The notes below the pieces were generated by a model, which ran no database searches, was not told the origin of the DNA, and was given only the letters and a program-made list of their open reading frames with translations. The translations under genes were made by a program, and so were the position numbers. From Breznakibacter xylanolyticus (GTDB lineage: Bacteria; Bacteroidota; Bacteroidia; Bacteroidales; Marinilabiliaceae): a stretch of DNA of 64,000 nucleotides. This document shows, in pieces, positions 41,633 through 50,820 of this stretch; position 1 is the stretch's first letter, and each line of letters begins with the position of its first letter. Location: assembly GCF_003254275.1 (NCBI RefSeq), contig NZ_QKZK01000011.1, positions 62,001 to 126,000 of the forward strand, written 5' to 3'.

Positions 41633-42449
41633 TGTTCATTCGCAGTCATTGCCAGTCTTTAATCGTGTTGATTCGTTGATGCTTGCAGGCAGTTTTTTTC
41701 AGGCCTCAATTGAATGCGATCGAGTGATGTTTAATTCCGATTCGATGGAACTGAATCGCATTGCCTTATTGAAAAAAGCGTATGCTCAAAAATCAATGGG
41801 GAATTACGAGAAGGCTATTGAGTTGTTGACTCAGTTTCGTCCGGCCAATAATCATCAGGATAGTTTATGGGTCGTAAAATTTTCCGAATTGGCATTGTGC
41901 CATTTTTTAGATAAAAATTTCGAGAGTTCGTTGGCTGCTTTGGCTGGTATCCGGAATGAATCAATAAAATCAGAACAATTTTATGATATACGCTTGTTGA
42001 AGATTGTGAATTTGAATAGTCTTTATCGTTTTGAAGAAGCCAAAGAATTGATGGAAAGTGCTTTTGTTGATTGCCATCTTGACTGTTCTCAGGTTGATAT
42101 GATATACCGGAAAAGGTATCTACCTAAAAGACGAAATCCAGAAACAGCCAAGAATTTGTCTATGATCATTCCTGGTTCAGGTCATGTTTATTCGGGACGA
42201 TTCGGCGAAGGGGGAATTAATTTTCTGCTCAATGCCGGGGCTTTGTCTTTTGGTGTTTACCATATTTATTATGGATATTTTTTTTCAGGATATGTCATCG
42301 GGTTTACCCTACTTCATAAATTTCATTCCGGAGGAATGCATCGTGCTGAAATATTGGCTGAAGCAAAAAACTTGAGAGACATGACCCGTTTTAATGAATC
42401 CGTTATAAATTGTTTTAATAGAAATCGGAAAATTGTTTTAATGGATTAA
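41577..42449 (+). CDS. TPR-like exported protein with TM2-like C-terminal membrane region (paralog 2)
   Basis: About 290 residues from ATG 41577 or 41580. The signal peptide ends IDVHSQ. The helical part (about 30-190) again looks like TPRs (LMLAGSFFQASIECDRVM, AYAQKSMGNYEKAIELL, LNSLYRFEEAKELM). The C-terminal motif SMIIPGSGHVYSGRFGEGGINFLLN aligns with the same place in the preceding paralog. The gene overlaps the preceding one by more than 50 bp, an unusually long overlap. It abuts the convergent gene at 42450 with no gap. The whole block from 39 to 42.4 kb is AT-rich compared with its surroundings. Confidence 0.72.
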   Translation: MMRKFFSIFISLCVIYTIDVHSQSLPVFNRVDSLMLAGSFFQASIECDRVMFNSDSMELNRIALLKKAYAQKSMGNYEKAIELLTQFRPANNHQDSLWVVKFSELALCHFLDKNFESSLAALAGIRNESIKSEQFYDIRLLKIVNLNSLYRFEEAKELMESAFVDCHLDCSQVDMIYRKRYLPKRRNPETAKNLSMIIPGSGHVYSGRFGEGGINFLLNAGALSFGVYHIYYGYFFSGYVIGFTLLHKFHSGGMHRAEILAEAKNLRDMTRFNESVINCFNRNRKIVLMD

Positions 42450-42866
42450 TCAAAACTCCGGCCTTCTCAATATCTCTGCATATATCACCGCCTGTCGTAT
42501 GTCAATGTTCTTGTCCACGGCCAGGCGTCCTTCCTGGGCTTCTTCCACTTCGAGTGCTTTGGATGGGGTGGCACGTTCAGGTCGTGCTTGATCGGGTGAG
42601 TCGTAAGTGAAGTAATCGGCACGCACAAATGATCTTGGTGTATTGGATGGGGTGGGCGCCGGTTGGGGTGTCGCTTGGGGCTTAGGTTCTTCGTCTTCTT
42701 CCTCGGTGTCGTTGAACCAGTCCGCATATGTGGGCGCTTCATCGTCGTCAGGGCGAGGCGTCGGTGGGATGCCGGCTTGTGCTTTCTTTTTGTTTTGTTT
42801 GATGATGCTGGCCACAATGGCTATGATCATCACTATAATGTACACGTAATCACCGAAGTTTTTCAT
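42450..42866 (-). CDS. Small single-pass membrane protein with acidic, Pro-rich tail
   Basis: A 138-residue protein. One N-terminal membrane helix (8-22; YIIVMIIAIVASII), a basic patch (KQNKKKAQ), then a disordered acidic and proline-rich stretch (DDDEAPTYADWFNDTEEEDEEPKPQATPQPAPTP) and a C-terminal segment ending AVDKNIDIRQAVIYAEILRRPEF. Small proteins of this layout are common in Bacteroidales and have no known function. The final IRQAVIYAEILRRPEF is helix-like and may bind a partner. It is convergent with, and touches, the TPR/TM2-like gene. Confidence 0.75.
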   Translation of the reverse strand: MKNFGDYVYIIVMIIAIVASIIKQNKKKAQAGIPPTPRPDDDEAPTYADWFNDTEEEDEEPKPQATPQPAPTPSNTPRSFVRADYFTYDSPDQARPERATPSKALEVEEAQEGRLAVDKNIDIRQAVIYAEILRRPEF

Positions 42867-42923
42867 ACGGATTGTGTTTATCGGGTGTTTGGGTTCACTA
42901 ATTTAAAGTAAACCTTTTTTAAA

Positions 42924-43883
42924 TCAAAATCCTGACGTTGTTCGGCATCGTTCAATTGTTGTTTGAACGATGTCAATGATGGTTTGGTCATCCGGGCTCA
43001 CTTGTTTAAAAATATCGATGAGCAGTTCCTCGGTCATCTTCATGAAGTCTTCCTCGCGGGGTAAGATGACCACGCCGGCCAAGTCGACCGAAGCAGGGCT
43101 GATGACCATTTGTTCACTGCCAGTTGCCTCGTATTGGCGGGGGCGGTGAGCCGTACGTGGCAGTATATGCACCACCCAACGGTCGGTGTCGTAATGGCAA
43201 AGCAGGTTCATCATTGGTTCTTCCAAGTCGGGTTGACGTGCTTTTAGTGTGTTACAGAAGCAGTGAAAGAGATGCGCCAGCTTTTTGGGGCAGTGGCTTT
43301 CCATGCTTATGATGCCTCGTAAGTAGCCCTGCCATGGCCGTATGGTAACCTCATGTATGTTTTCGGAGAGAAGGGTCCATTGGCCGATTCGGTAGTCTGC
43401 TTCCAAAGGTAGAAATCCCTTATTGCCCGCCTGAAAGTGAAGGTGATCCGGTGCCGATGCCCCACAGCGTGGCCCGTTGTAAAAGATGACCATTTCGGGA
43501 AACATCTTAGCCAACCCCAGTATCGACGCAAATGAGTGTGCAATGCGTTGCGGTTCGTGCGTTAGGGTGGGAATGGTAAGGTGTTGATCGAAAATGGGAT
43601 AAGGGTTCACCAACAACTGGAAGCCATCGGGCAACGACAGGCGCTTTTGCTCGAGTGGCAGATTGTCGGGACACAAAAAGCAGCGACGTGCTTGGATGCT
43701 TGACGCATCAACTTTGGCGGCTGTAGATGCAATCCGGTGCGGGTTGTATTGCAGATGAACGGTGACACCCGCTGGCGTGAGGGTGCGGCGACGAATTTGT
43801 TGTAAGGCTTGGTAGTTGTAGTGGGCTAGGGGCCAGCTTGATAGTTGCTGATGTAGGAATTCAGGTAGGGGTGGATGAGGCAT
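42924..43883 (-). CDS. DUF4922 protein (HIT/GalT-like nucleotidyltransferase or phosphorylase fold)
   Basis: A cytoplasmic protein of 319 residues in the DUF4922 family. The zinc-like pair RRCFLCPDN (Cys68, Cys71), the strand block LPDGFQLLVNPYPIFDQHLTIPT and the HxH site SAPDHLHFQAG (His147, His149) match the histidine-triad and GalT/Apa superfamily, with only two of the three triad histidines. A sugar-nucleotide or dinucleotide phosphorylase-type reaction is likely, though the substrate is unknown. In Bacteroidota I know this family next to a GT2 glycosyltransferase. Here the GT2 gene follows upstream with an AlbA_2 gene inserted between. Confidence 0.8.
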   Translation of the reverse strand: MPHPPLPEFLHQQLSSWPLAHYNYQALQQIRRRTLTPAGVTVHLQYNPHRIASTAAKVDASSIQARRCFLCPDNLPLEQKRLSLPDGFQLLVNPYPIFDQHLTIPTLTHEPQRIAHSFASILGLAKMFPEMVIFYNGPRCGASAPDHLHFQAGNKGFLPLEADYRIGQWTLLSENIHEVTIRPWQGYLRGIISMESHCPKKLAHLFHCFCNTLKARQPDLEEPMMNLLCHYDTDRWVVHILPRTAHRPRQYEATGSEQMVISPASVDLAGVVILPREEDFMKMTEELLIDIFKQVSPDDQTIIDIVQTTIERCRTTSGF

Positions 43884-44136
43884 TCTGTTGATTTTAGGTG
43901 TGCAGAGTAGCTTATTGAGTTGTCACAATAGTTGCTTGGATTCAGTGAGGAAATTCAAATTTTTGTCATCGTGAATCATTTAGATAAAGAGAAAAAGACG
44001 ATTTAAATTTAACCGATGATGAGATGACGAAAGGAAATAGAGCTTTTATTTAAATAGGCATAATGAAACGACGATTAATTGCAGTGTGATTAAAATATGT
44101 TTAGATGTATGGGGTGAATGGTTTTAATTAAGTTGT

Positions 44137-45720
44137 TTATCTTTTTTTTAATAATGTATAAAACACTAATCCTTTGTTTGTTAGTTGATATCTTTGCTTT
44201 GAGCTTTTAGGCTTATCCGGGATAGTCCACTCAATTAATCCATCTTCACGCAGTTTGTTAATGATATGGTACAACTGTCCGGAAATGGTTTTTTGACCTA
44301 AGACGGTAGATATATCTTGAGTTGACAATGTTCCCGTTGATAAAAAACTTAATACTTTACTATAGAGGGATTCTTGGTGTAACTCCTGCTGTAGCACCCA
44401 CTGCAACTCCTGCTGCAACTCCTGCTGCGGCTCCTGCTGTGGCACCCACTGTGACTCTGTCTGTTTTTTTTTAATTTCTTTGTTAATTATTTGATTGTAT
44501 GGTTTTTTGCTATTTTTGTTAGGCTTTTTTTCCCATAGACATTGATCATCGTTGATTATGTTGTTAGGTTGAGTTTCGCTTGTATATGATTGAGGACGAA
44601 AAAACTCTACGTCAAAAAAATCATTTTGCTCTGTTATTTTTGGTTTTTGTAACCCTTGAGCTAAGCAGGTGTTGATAATCCTGTTAATACCGCTGCCCCA
44701 TTGTTCAATTAGTCCAAGTTCTTTAAATACATGAGCAACGGTTCTGTTTCGTACCTCGCTTCTGCCATTCAATGCATCATCCATTGTTATTCCGAAAGGC
44801 AATCCACCTGGCGATACAATGTTGACAATATCGTCGTATATGCCCACTTTTATATCACGGCCTTGGTTGATGTAGTCTCGGTGGACTAAGGCATTGATTA
44901 AGGCTTCACGTAAGGCCGGTACCGGGATTTCATAAGTGTCGGTACGATAAAGTCCGTTGATTTCACCCTTTAGATTGATGTGGTTTAGAACAAAACTTTG
45001 AATGTTTTCTAATATTGTGAATATATCGCCGTTGTACTCTTTTTTGTCGGTAAAAACGGACATCGTGTAGCCTTTAAATCTGGCGCATTTTACAGTGCAG
45101 TGAACAAATTTCCCTAATAAAATCATCAAAGCATGAGTTGGATATGTTTTGCCGTTCTCTGTCTTAATGAGTTTTAAGTTCTCCAGTTTCTCCCTGTTTA
45201 ATGGCTTGTGGATGCTTTCAAAACGTTGGGTCAATGAGGTAATGTCGAGTTGATCAAGGGTCGTTTCATAACAGATTTCTTCATCGAAGCTGATGTGTCT
45301 TTTTTGACGTTCAAGCTCGGCAATTGTTTCTAAATCTGCTAATCTGTTGGTGGCACCGATGCGCACGTAGGTTCCATCGGCTTTACCCTGGCTCTTAATA
45401 AAGTAGGGTTTTAGGTTGCCACGTACAACTTCAATCACCAGTACTAGCTTCCCTTTAATATTTACGCTATAAATTTCAGGATTGATGCCAGGGGTGCAAT
45501 TGTCGGAAATTATTGAAGCTATTTTGTCTTGTAAGTTGAATAATTCGTTGTCGTTAATTCCAATAATTTGCCGGTTATCGTTTACACCTATAATCATTTT
45601 TCCCCCACTGGTATTTGCGAAAGCTGTCACCGTTTTGGCTATGTGTTCGTTCTTCGGCAGCTTTTCCTTCAATTCCAGCGTTTTGCTTTCTCCTTTATCA
45701 ATCTGTTCTGTCAGTTTCAT
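44137..45720 (-). CDS. AlbA_2/RecG-like ATP-binding regulator with Gln-rich linker
   Basis: A 527-residue protein. The N-terminal AlbA_2 (Schlafen-type) domain (about 8-125) reads ESKTLELKEKLPKNEHIAKTVTAFANTSGGKMIIGVND and TYVRIGATNRLAD. A RecG-C/HATPase_c_4-like region has REALINALVHRDY, IVNIVSPGGLPFGI, RNRTVAHVFKELGLIEQWGSGINRI. A linker with a Gln-rich repeat (419-450) leads to a C-terminal winged-helix domain (about 455-527). Such proteins are often called transcriptional regulators or putative DNA helicases, and some Schlafen-like proteins act in phage defence; I cannot decide. It is AT-rich relative to its neighbours and probably acquired. Confidence 0.85.
   Translation of the reverse strand: MKLTEQIDKGESKTLELKEKLPKNEHIAKTVTAFANTSGGKMIIGVNDNRQIIGINDNELFNLQDKIASIISDNCTPGINPEIYSVNIKGKLVLVIEVVRGNLKPYFIKSQGKADGTYVRIGATNRLADLETIAELERQKRHISFDEEICYETTLDQLDITSLTQRFESIHKPLNREKLENLKLIKTENGKTYPTHALMILLGKFVHCTVKCARFKGYTMSVFTDKKEYNGDIFTILENIQSFVLNHINLKGEINGLYRTDTYEIPVPALREALINALVHRDYINQGRDIKVGIYDDIVNIVSPGGLPFGITMDDALNGRSEVRNRTVAHVFKELGLIEQWGSGINRIINTCLAQGLQKPKITEQNDFFDVEFFRPQSYTSETQPNNIINDDQCLWEKKPNKNSKKPYNQIINKEIKKKQTESQWVPQQEPQQELQQELQWVLQQELHQESLYSKVLSFLSTGTLSTQDISTVLGQKTISGQLYHIINKLREDGLIEWTIPDKPKSSKQRYQLTNKGLVFYTLLKKR
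44381..44452. repeat. 12-bp tandem repeat inside the AlbA_2 gene
   Basis: Six imperfect 12-bp units based on AACTCCTGCTGC, with CACCCACTG variants in units 2 and 6. They encode the four-residue pattern QQEL or QWVP/QWVL. Loss or gain of a unit keeps the frame and changes only the linker length. Confidence 0.8.
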
Positions 45721-45857
45721 GGGGTGCTGATTTCAGTATATTGATGTCTGTACAAAGGTGGGTTTAATCAGCAGCTTTTGTCAAGTGATATAATGACTTT
45801 TCTGTATTTTATTCGTCCGCATAAAGGGTGTTGGAGATAGTCTGTTATTCAAATTTA

Positions 45858-47312
45858 TCACTTCCCATTTATCCTTATTCTAGCTTCCAATTCAATGGTT
45901 CTGATTCGGTCTTTGTAGGTGTTGTAGGTGTTTATTTTGTCGATATCCAGGGCTGCGTCGGAGTTATCGTCCCAGCGACGGCACAAATAAAGAGGCTCGT
46001 AGATACGCCCGATTTGAAACTGACGGCTGATGCGAAGCCCCACGGCATAGTCCTCGCCGTAACTCACGTTGGGAATCATCATCTCTCGCAGGATGGGCGT
46101 GAAAAAGGCACGTGGTGCTCCCAGTCCGTTGATACGCAGGGCGTTGTTGCGGCCGTTGTCGGGTGTCCACTCGCGGTGGTCGATGAGACCGGGCGGGATG
46201 GGTTCCAGGTTGAAGTTCACCATCTGGTACGATCCCACCACCATGGCGCACTGTTGCTCGTAAAAGGCATTGACGATGTGTTGCACCACATTTTCGTCGA
46301 TATAGAGGTCGTCACTGTCGAGCTGGATGGCGAATCGGCCGCAACGGGCATCATTCACGGCCAGGTTCCAACATCCGCCGATGCCCAGATCGTGTCGTTC
46401 GGGCGTGAGATGCACGATGCGGTTGTCGTTTTTTGCCAGTTCGCTTATCAATAGGCCAGTGTTGTCGGTCGAGTGGTTATCGACCACGATGAGGTTGAAG
46501 GTGAAGTCGGTTTTTTGGATGAGCACAGATTTAATGGCATCGGCAATGGTCTTTTCGCGGTTGCGCACAGGAATGACCACAGAGGCTTCCACGTCGAAAG
46601 ACGGTGTGTCGAGTACCGGCGTAGTGAAATCAGGCTTGAGCCAGCCCCCGATGGCTTGGAGATGCTTGTTGCAAGCGGCTTCCATTTCTATTTGGACCTC
46701 GCGGTTGCGTGGGTTTACGTAATCGAACTGTTTCTCCCCGCTGGTGCGACGATCGGTTTCGAGTGTGGTGCAAAGGAATTCGGGTACGCGCACCATGGCA
46801 CTTTGTCGAGATAAGCCCAGACGAAGCTCGTACAAGCCTGAGTAATGATGCGTTGCGGTCAGTTCTTGGGCTGCAGACTTCAACATTTTTGTGTTGATCA
46901 GCCACAGGGGGCCAAAGTTGAAGTCATCGCGCAGGCTCCCCTTTTGATAGTCGATGACCGGGCAGGGCTGGATGCCATTCTCTTTTTCGATGCGGTAATC
47001 GCCATAAACCATGGCTGCATCTATGTCGATTGCCACCTGAAGCATCCGCGCCAGTGCCTGATAGCCGAGGGAGATTGGCTGGGGGGTGGTGACGATGAGC
47101 GCATAGGGTGTCTGAACCATTTCAGCCATCCTTATGATGGTTTTGCTACTCCATAAATGGTTGCAGATGATGTGTTTCGCGGTGGTGCTATGGGTTGGAG
47201 AGATCAGTTGTATGGTTTCTTTTACGATGCCCGTTTGATTTAGCTGTGAGGTCATCATCGCATCGTTATCGGTGCCCGATGCCGGAAAAAAAACGGTGAT
47301 GGGGGTTGTCAT
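45858..47312 (-). CDS. Family 2 glycosyltransferase with N-terminal extension
   Basis: A 484-residue cytoplasmic protein from ATG 47312 (a TTG at 47327 is weaker). The GT-A domain of family GT2 occupies the C-terminal half: [35 protein letters not shown], the DxD-like [12 protein letters not shown], and [12 protein letters not shown] with the acceptor-side Glu-Asp. The first 210 residues form a second, degenerate GT-A-like half ([23 protein letters not shown]), so this may be a duplicated fold. It is separated from the DUF4922 gene by the AlbA_2 gene. Sugar donor and acceptor are unknown. Confidence 0.85.
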   Translation of the reverse strand: MTTPITVFFPASGTDNDAMMTSQLNQTGIVKETIQLISPTHSTTAKHIICNHLWSSKTIIRMAEMVQTPYALIVTTPQPISLGYQALARMLQVAIDIDAAMVYGDYRIEKENGIQPCPVIDYQKGSLRDDFNFGPLWLINTKMLKSAAQELTATHHYSGLYELRLGLSRQSAMVRVPEFLCTTLETDRRTSGEKQFDYVNPRNREVQIEMEAACNKHLQAIGGWLKPDFTTPVLDTPSFDVEASVVIPVRNREKTIADAIKSVLIQKTDFTFNLIVVDNHSTDNTGLLISELAKNDNRIVHLTPERHDLGIGGCWNLAVNDARCGRFAIQLDSDDLYIDENVVQHIVNAFYEQQCAMVVGSYQMVNFNLEPIPPGLIDHREWTPDNGRNNALRINGLGAPRAFFTPILREMMIPNVSYGEDYAVGLRISRQFQIGRIYEPLYLCRRWDDNSDAALDIDKINTYNTYKDRIRTIELEARIRINGK

Positions 47313-47521
47313 GTCTGTTGAAATCAAGGTTTGATATATTGTTGTAAAAATATGACATTTTCGGACTAAACGCCATGCCCGAAGGATACATTCACGGTTG
47401 AATATGGTCAGGGGATGGGCAATGCATTTTTATGAAGTCCGTTGACCGCCTGCTTCAATAGCTGTGCGAAGTTTGTTATGAACCTCTTTGCGTTTCAGCG
47501 CTTGGTTTGAATCCCACTTTT

Positions 47522-50500
47522 TTACCATCCCGAAAATAGATTTACTCCAAACCGTCCTTCCCTAAATTCCTTCTGATAAAATGGGAACGCAAAGTAGGGT
47601 TCCACGACGAGCAAGCCATATAGGTTGATGCGGTATCCCAGTCCTGTGCTGAACACTGGGACACGTTTTTGCGGGTCGTTGGTGGTTAGGCTCCATATCG
47701 GATGCGCCGTTCTGTTCCACGCCAGTCCGGCATCCACAAAAAAAGCCAACTCGCTGTAAAGGCTGTACGACCGCACTACCGACACCTCAGGAGGGCCGGT
47801 GAAAGGCACTCGCCATTCGGCGTTGGTCACCAGAATTCGTGACCCCAGCAACTGGCTGATACCCACCGACTGTTGATCTATGTCGTCGTTGTTGTAGTAA
47901 CTTCCGCTTTCGTAGCCCCGAAGGTACCAGGGGTAGCCCATGTAGAGGTTCATCAGTCGTTTGTCCTGACTGTCGGAGCCGTAGCGCCCGTAGTGGTAGG
48001 TTCGCAGGGCTATGCACGACGGGTTGAGGAACCAATATTGGCGATAGTCCACCGAAAAGGTTTGCATATCCAACCCAAAGAGGTAACGCTCGGTTTGAAT
48101 GCGCAGGCGCCGACCTTCGTTGGGTGATGCCAGCCCCATTTTGGCGTTGTCAATCACGATGGCGGCGTCGAGGATGGCCACGCGAAAACCGGGGGGCGAC
48201 TCCACCGGCTCGGTTTTAGAGTAATAAATGTCGTTGTACGAGGTAACGTTTTTAATTTTCTCGTCGCGATAGCTGTACCAAGCCCAGGCAATGCCCGATT
48301 CCACCCGACGCGTGCGGCTGAAGGGATAGAAGGCAAAGAGTGACAGCTTGTCCTCAAAAGTTCTACGGAACAGGTAGCTGAGACTTTTGGTTTGCGTGCC
48401 GTCATCGGCCGTTTCGGTCTCGTAGGTGAGTGATGCCGTGGGGTAGGGGATGTGCGAAAGACTCACCCCTTTTTTTAGACGACTTTGTTGGTTGACGTAG
48501 GCCACCTGGCCACCAAAATCGTAAATTTCGCCATTGATGCTCACTCCCGAGTAGAGCATGTGCTGCCCCAGAATGTCGCTGAAGAGCGCCTCCACGCTTC
48601 CGGCCATGCCTGTGCCAAAGCGGCCGGCCATCACCCCTGCCGACACGTTGCCCAGGTAATCGAGTTTGAAGTGGCGACGGATGGGCGCTATCGAAAAGCT
48701 GTCGGGAACCAGGTGGTGGGGGCGGTTCCTAAAGTAGAGGTTGTTCTCAACCTGCGACAGGTGTTGTGTGTAAGGCATTAACCGCAAATCTTTGTAGTTG
48801 GTGGTGGCGGGTGTCGATGCCACTGACATCTGTGCCAAGCGGTTGTAGGTGGTTTTAAAGAGGGTGAATCGTCCGTCCCACAACATGCAGTACACCAGCG
48901 TGTCGCCGGCTGTGGTGAGGGCGGGTGAAAACTCGGTGGCTCCGCAGATGCCTGTGGGATAGTCGGTGAGCTGGCGCAGTGCCCGGCTTTGTGTGTTGAT
49001 GCTGAACAGGTTTCGTCGCCCGTCGCCATCGGAAAGGAACACCACATCGTGTCCCCCGTTCATAGGCAGCGGGTTGACGTTACGAGCTCCGTCGAAGGTT
49101 TTGTAAACTGTGATTTGACCATATTTCAGGTCAATGGTGGCGATGTTTGTGTAAGGGAATCCCACATTGATTTGCCCCGGAGCCGGCATTTCGGTGGTAA
49201 AAAACAGGCGGTTCCCATCGGCACTCCAGGCAGGCATGATGCACGACCCGCGCCCGAGGGTGAGGTTGGTCAGTTGCCGATTGTTGACGTGCCACAAATA
49301 GAGGTCGCTCACCCCTTGATGAAGTCCGGCAAAGGCAATGGTGGTACCATCGGGACTCCAGGCCGGGTAGCCGATGGCGTCGATGTCCGGTATTTCTATT
49401 TGATGGTCAATTTTATCCTTGTCGATGTTGTAGCACAGCAGCACAGTTTTGCCCTTCACGAATCCCACAAAGGTGAATGTCCGTCCGTCGGGACTCCAGG
49501 TGCCCGAAGTTTGCAGCATGTTAAGGGCGTCGATGTGGTCGTAGCGAGTGGCGGTGAAAATGCGGCGCATCACCTTGCCGGTTTTTACATTAGCCAAAAA
49601 AAGGTCGAGGCTGAAGAGATCCCGTTCGGACATAAAGATGATGTGTTGGCCGTCGGGGCTCAGTGACGGTGCCAGGTTGTAACGCCCGCTCTCGCCCTTG
49701 GCCAGCAGTCGTTCGCCCACGATCGAGAAGGTGGTGTCGGCCTGACGCGTGAGTAGTTGCTTGCGCAGGGCGCTCTCCCAGTTTTTCGACAGACTGTCGC
49801 TGCTGATGCCCAGTACTTCGCCAATGGAGGCCGGGAAGCCCTTGTTGGCCGTTTCGCGAAACAGGCGATTGATGTACTGCTCGCCATAGGTGGCAGCGAT
49901 ATATGCCCAAAAGGCATGGCCAAACCGGTAGGGTGAGTAAGTGGGGTTGAAGGTGAGTTTTTCGAGTGAGGGGAAGTTGCGGCTAATGAGCGCGTCGCGC
50001 ATCCACAGGGCTGTGTGGCTGCTCACGCTCCCGATGGATAGGTACTCGGCCATGCCCTCAATCATCCACAGGGGGATGTTTTGAATGGCTCCCAGGCTCA
50101 GGTTCTCCGACTCGGTGATGATATGGTACTGAAAAGCATGCACCAGTTCGTGGCCAAGCACGTGGTCGGTCTCCTGCTGCGTGAAGGCCAACGGGAACAC
50201 CACGCGCCGTTTGAGGCCTTCGGTGACGCCGCCCACGCCCACATCTATCTGGCTCATGATGGCCGTGGTTTGCTGAAAGTCGGCGTGGTTGGTGTACACA
50301 ATCACCGGGTTGCGCCGCTTGAACGTTTCGGCAAACACCCCGCTGTGGTAGAAATACCATTTCTCGCAATCGGCCGCCATTTGGTTCAGCAAGATGCTGT
50401 CGGTGAGGTAATGGTATATCTCGAAATGGGGCGTTTGATACAGCTCGTAATTGAGTTGCTTGTAGATGGGCTTGTTGGTGCCGAAGTATTGCGCGTTTGC

Positions 50501-50566
50501 CGATAGCATCATTATGCCCCACAGGGCAACCGTCAGGACTATCAATTTTTGTCGGTTTGGGGACAT
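47522..50566 (-). CDS. Gluzincin-type metallopeptidase fused to TolB-like propeller and outer-membrane barrel
   Basis: A very large envelope protein, 1014 residues from ATG 50566. Order: signal peptide (about 1-25, SANA); peptidase MA-like domain with the zinc motif HELVH (His139, Glu140, His143) and downstream Glu170 in WMIEGMAEYLS as likely third ligand; a TolB/PD40-type beta-propeller (about 285-590) with repeats of the type LSPDGQHIIF, WSPDGRTFTF, WSPDGTTIAF and WSADGNRLFF; then about 400 residues of alternating strands rich in aromatic and glycine residues (YWFLNPSCIALRTYHYGRYG), ending RFGVNLFSGW, like a 16-stranded outer-membrane barrel of the surface-antigen type. It is probably a surface or periplasmic protease anchored by its own barrel. 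Substrate unknown. Confidence 0.85.
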   Translation of the reverse strand: MSPNRQKLIVLTVALWGIMMLSANAQYFGTNKPIYKQLNYELYQTPHFEIYHYLTDSILLNQMAADCEKWYFYHSGVFAETFKRRNPVIVYTNHADFQQTTAIMSQIDVGVGGVTEGLKRRVVFPLAFTQQETDHVLGHELVHAFQYHIITESENLSLGAIQNIPLWMIEGMAEYLSIGSVSSHTALWMRDALISRNFPSLEKLTFNPTYSPYRFGHAFWAYIAATYGEQYINRLFRETANKGFPASIGEVLGISSDSLSKNWESALRKQLLTRQADTTFSIVGERLLAKGESGRYNLAPSLSPDGQHIIFMSERDLFSLDLFLANVKTGKVMRRIFTATRYDHIDALNMLQTSGTWSPDGRTFTFVGFVKGKTVLLCYNIDKDKIDHQIEIPDIDAIGYPAWSPDGTTIAFAGLHQGVSDLYLWHVNNRQLTNLTLGRGSCIMPAWSADGNRLFFTTEMPAPGQINVGFPYTNIATIDLKYGQITVYKTFDGARNVNPLPMNGGHDVVFLSDGDGRRNLFSINTQSRALRQLTDYPTGICGATEFSPALTTAGDTLVYCMLWDGRFTLFKTTYNRLAQMSVASTPATTNYKDLRLMPYTQHLSQVENNLYFRNRPHHLVPDSFSIAPIRRHFKLDYLGNVSAGVMAGRFGTGMAGSVEALFSDILGQHMLYSGVSINGEIYDFGGQVAYVNQQSRLKKGVSLSHIPYPTASLTYETETADDGTQTKSLSYLFRRTFEDKLSLFAFYPFSRTRRVESGIAWAWYSYRDEKIKNVTSYNDIYYSKTEPVESPPGFRVAILDAAIVIDNAKMGLASPNEGRRLRIQTERYLFGLDMQTFSVDYRQYWFLNPSCIALRTYHYGRYGSDSQDKRLMNLYMGYPWYLRGYESGSYYNNDDIDQQSVGISQLLGSRILVTNAEWRVPFTGPPEVSVVRSYSLYSELAFFVDAGLAWNRTAHPIWSLTTNDPQKRVPVFSTGLGYRINLYGLLVVEPYFAFPFYQKEFREGRFGVNLFSGW

Positions 50567-50820
50567 GAGTGGCGCATGGGGTGTTAATACAAAAATAAAC
50601 AAAGTCGTCAATTACAACACGAAATGTTAGGTCGCTCCCCTGGATCTAGTTTTTTCACGTTGTTTAGGATTAAGAATGAGGTCGTTCAGTTCTGTTCTGT
50701 GAAAAATGATTAAAAAGTATTGTGTTTTGAAAAAATACAATCAGTAATATGTATTAACATTCATTAATATTGATGTGTTCTTAATACACTTACTTATTTA
50801 CTTTTTTAAATCTTTTTGTC

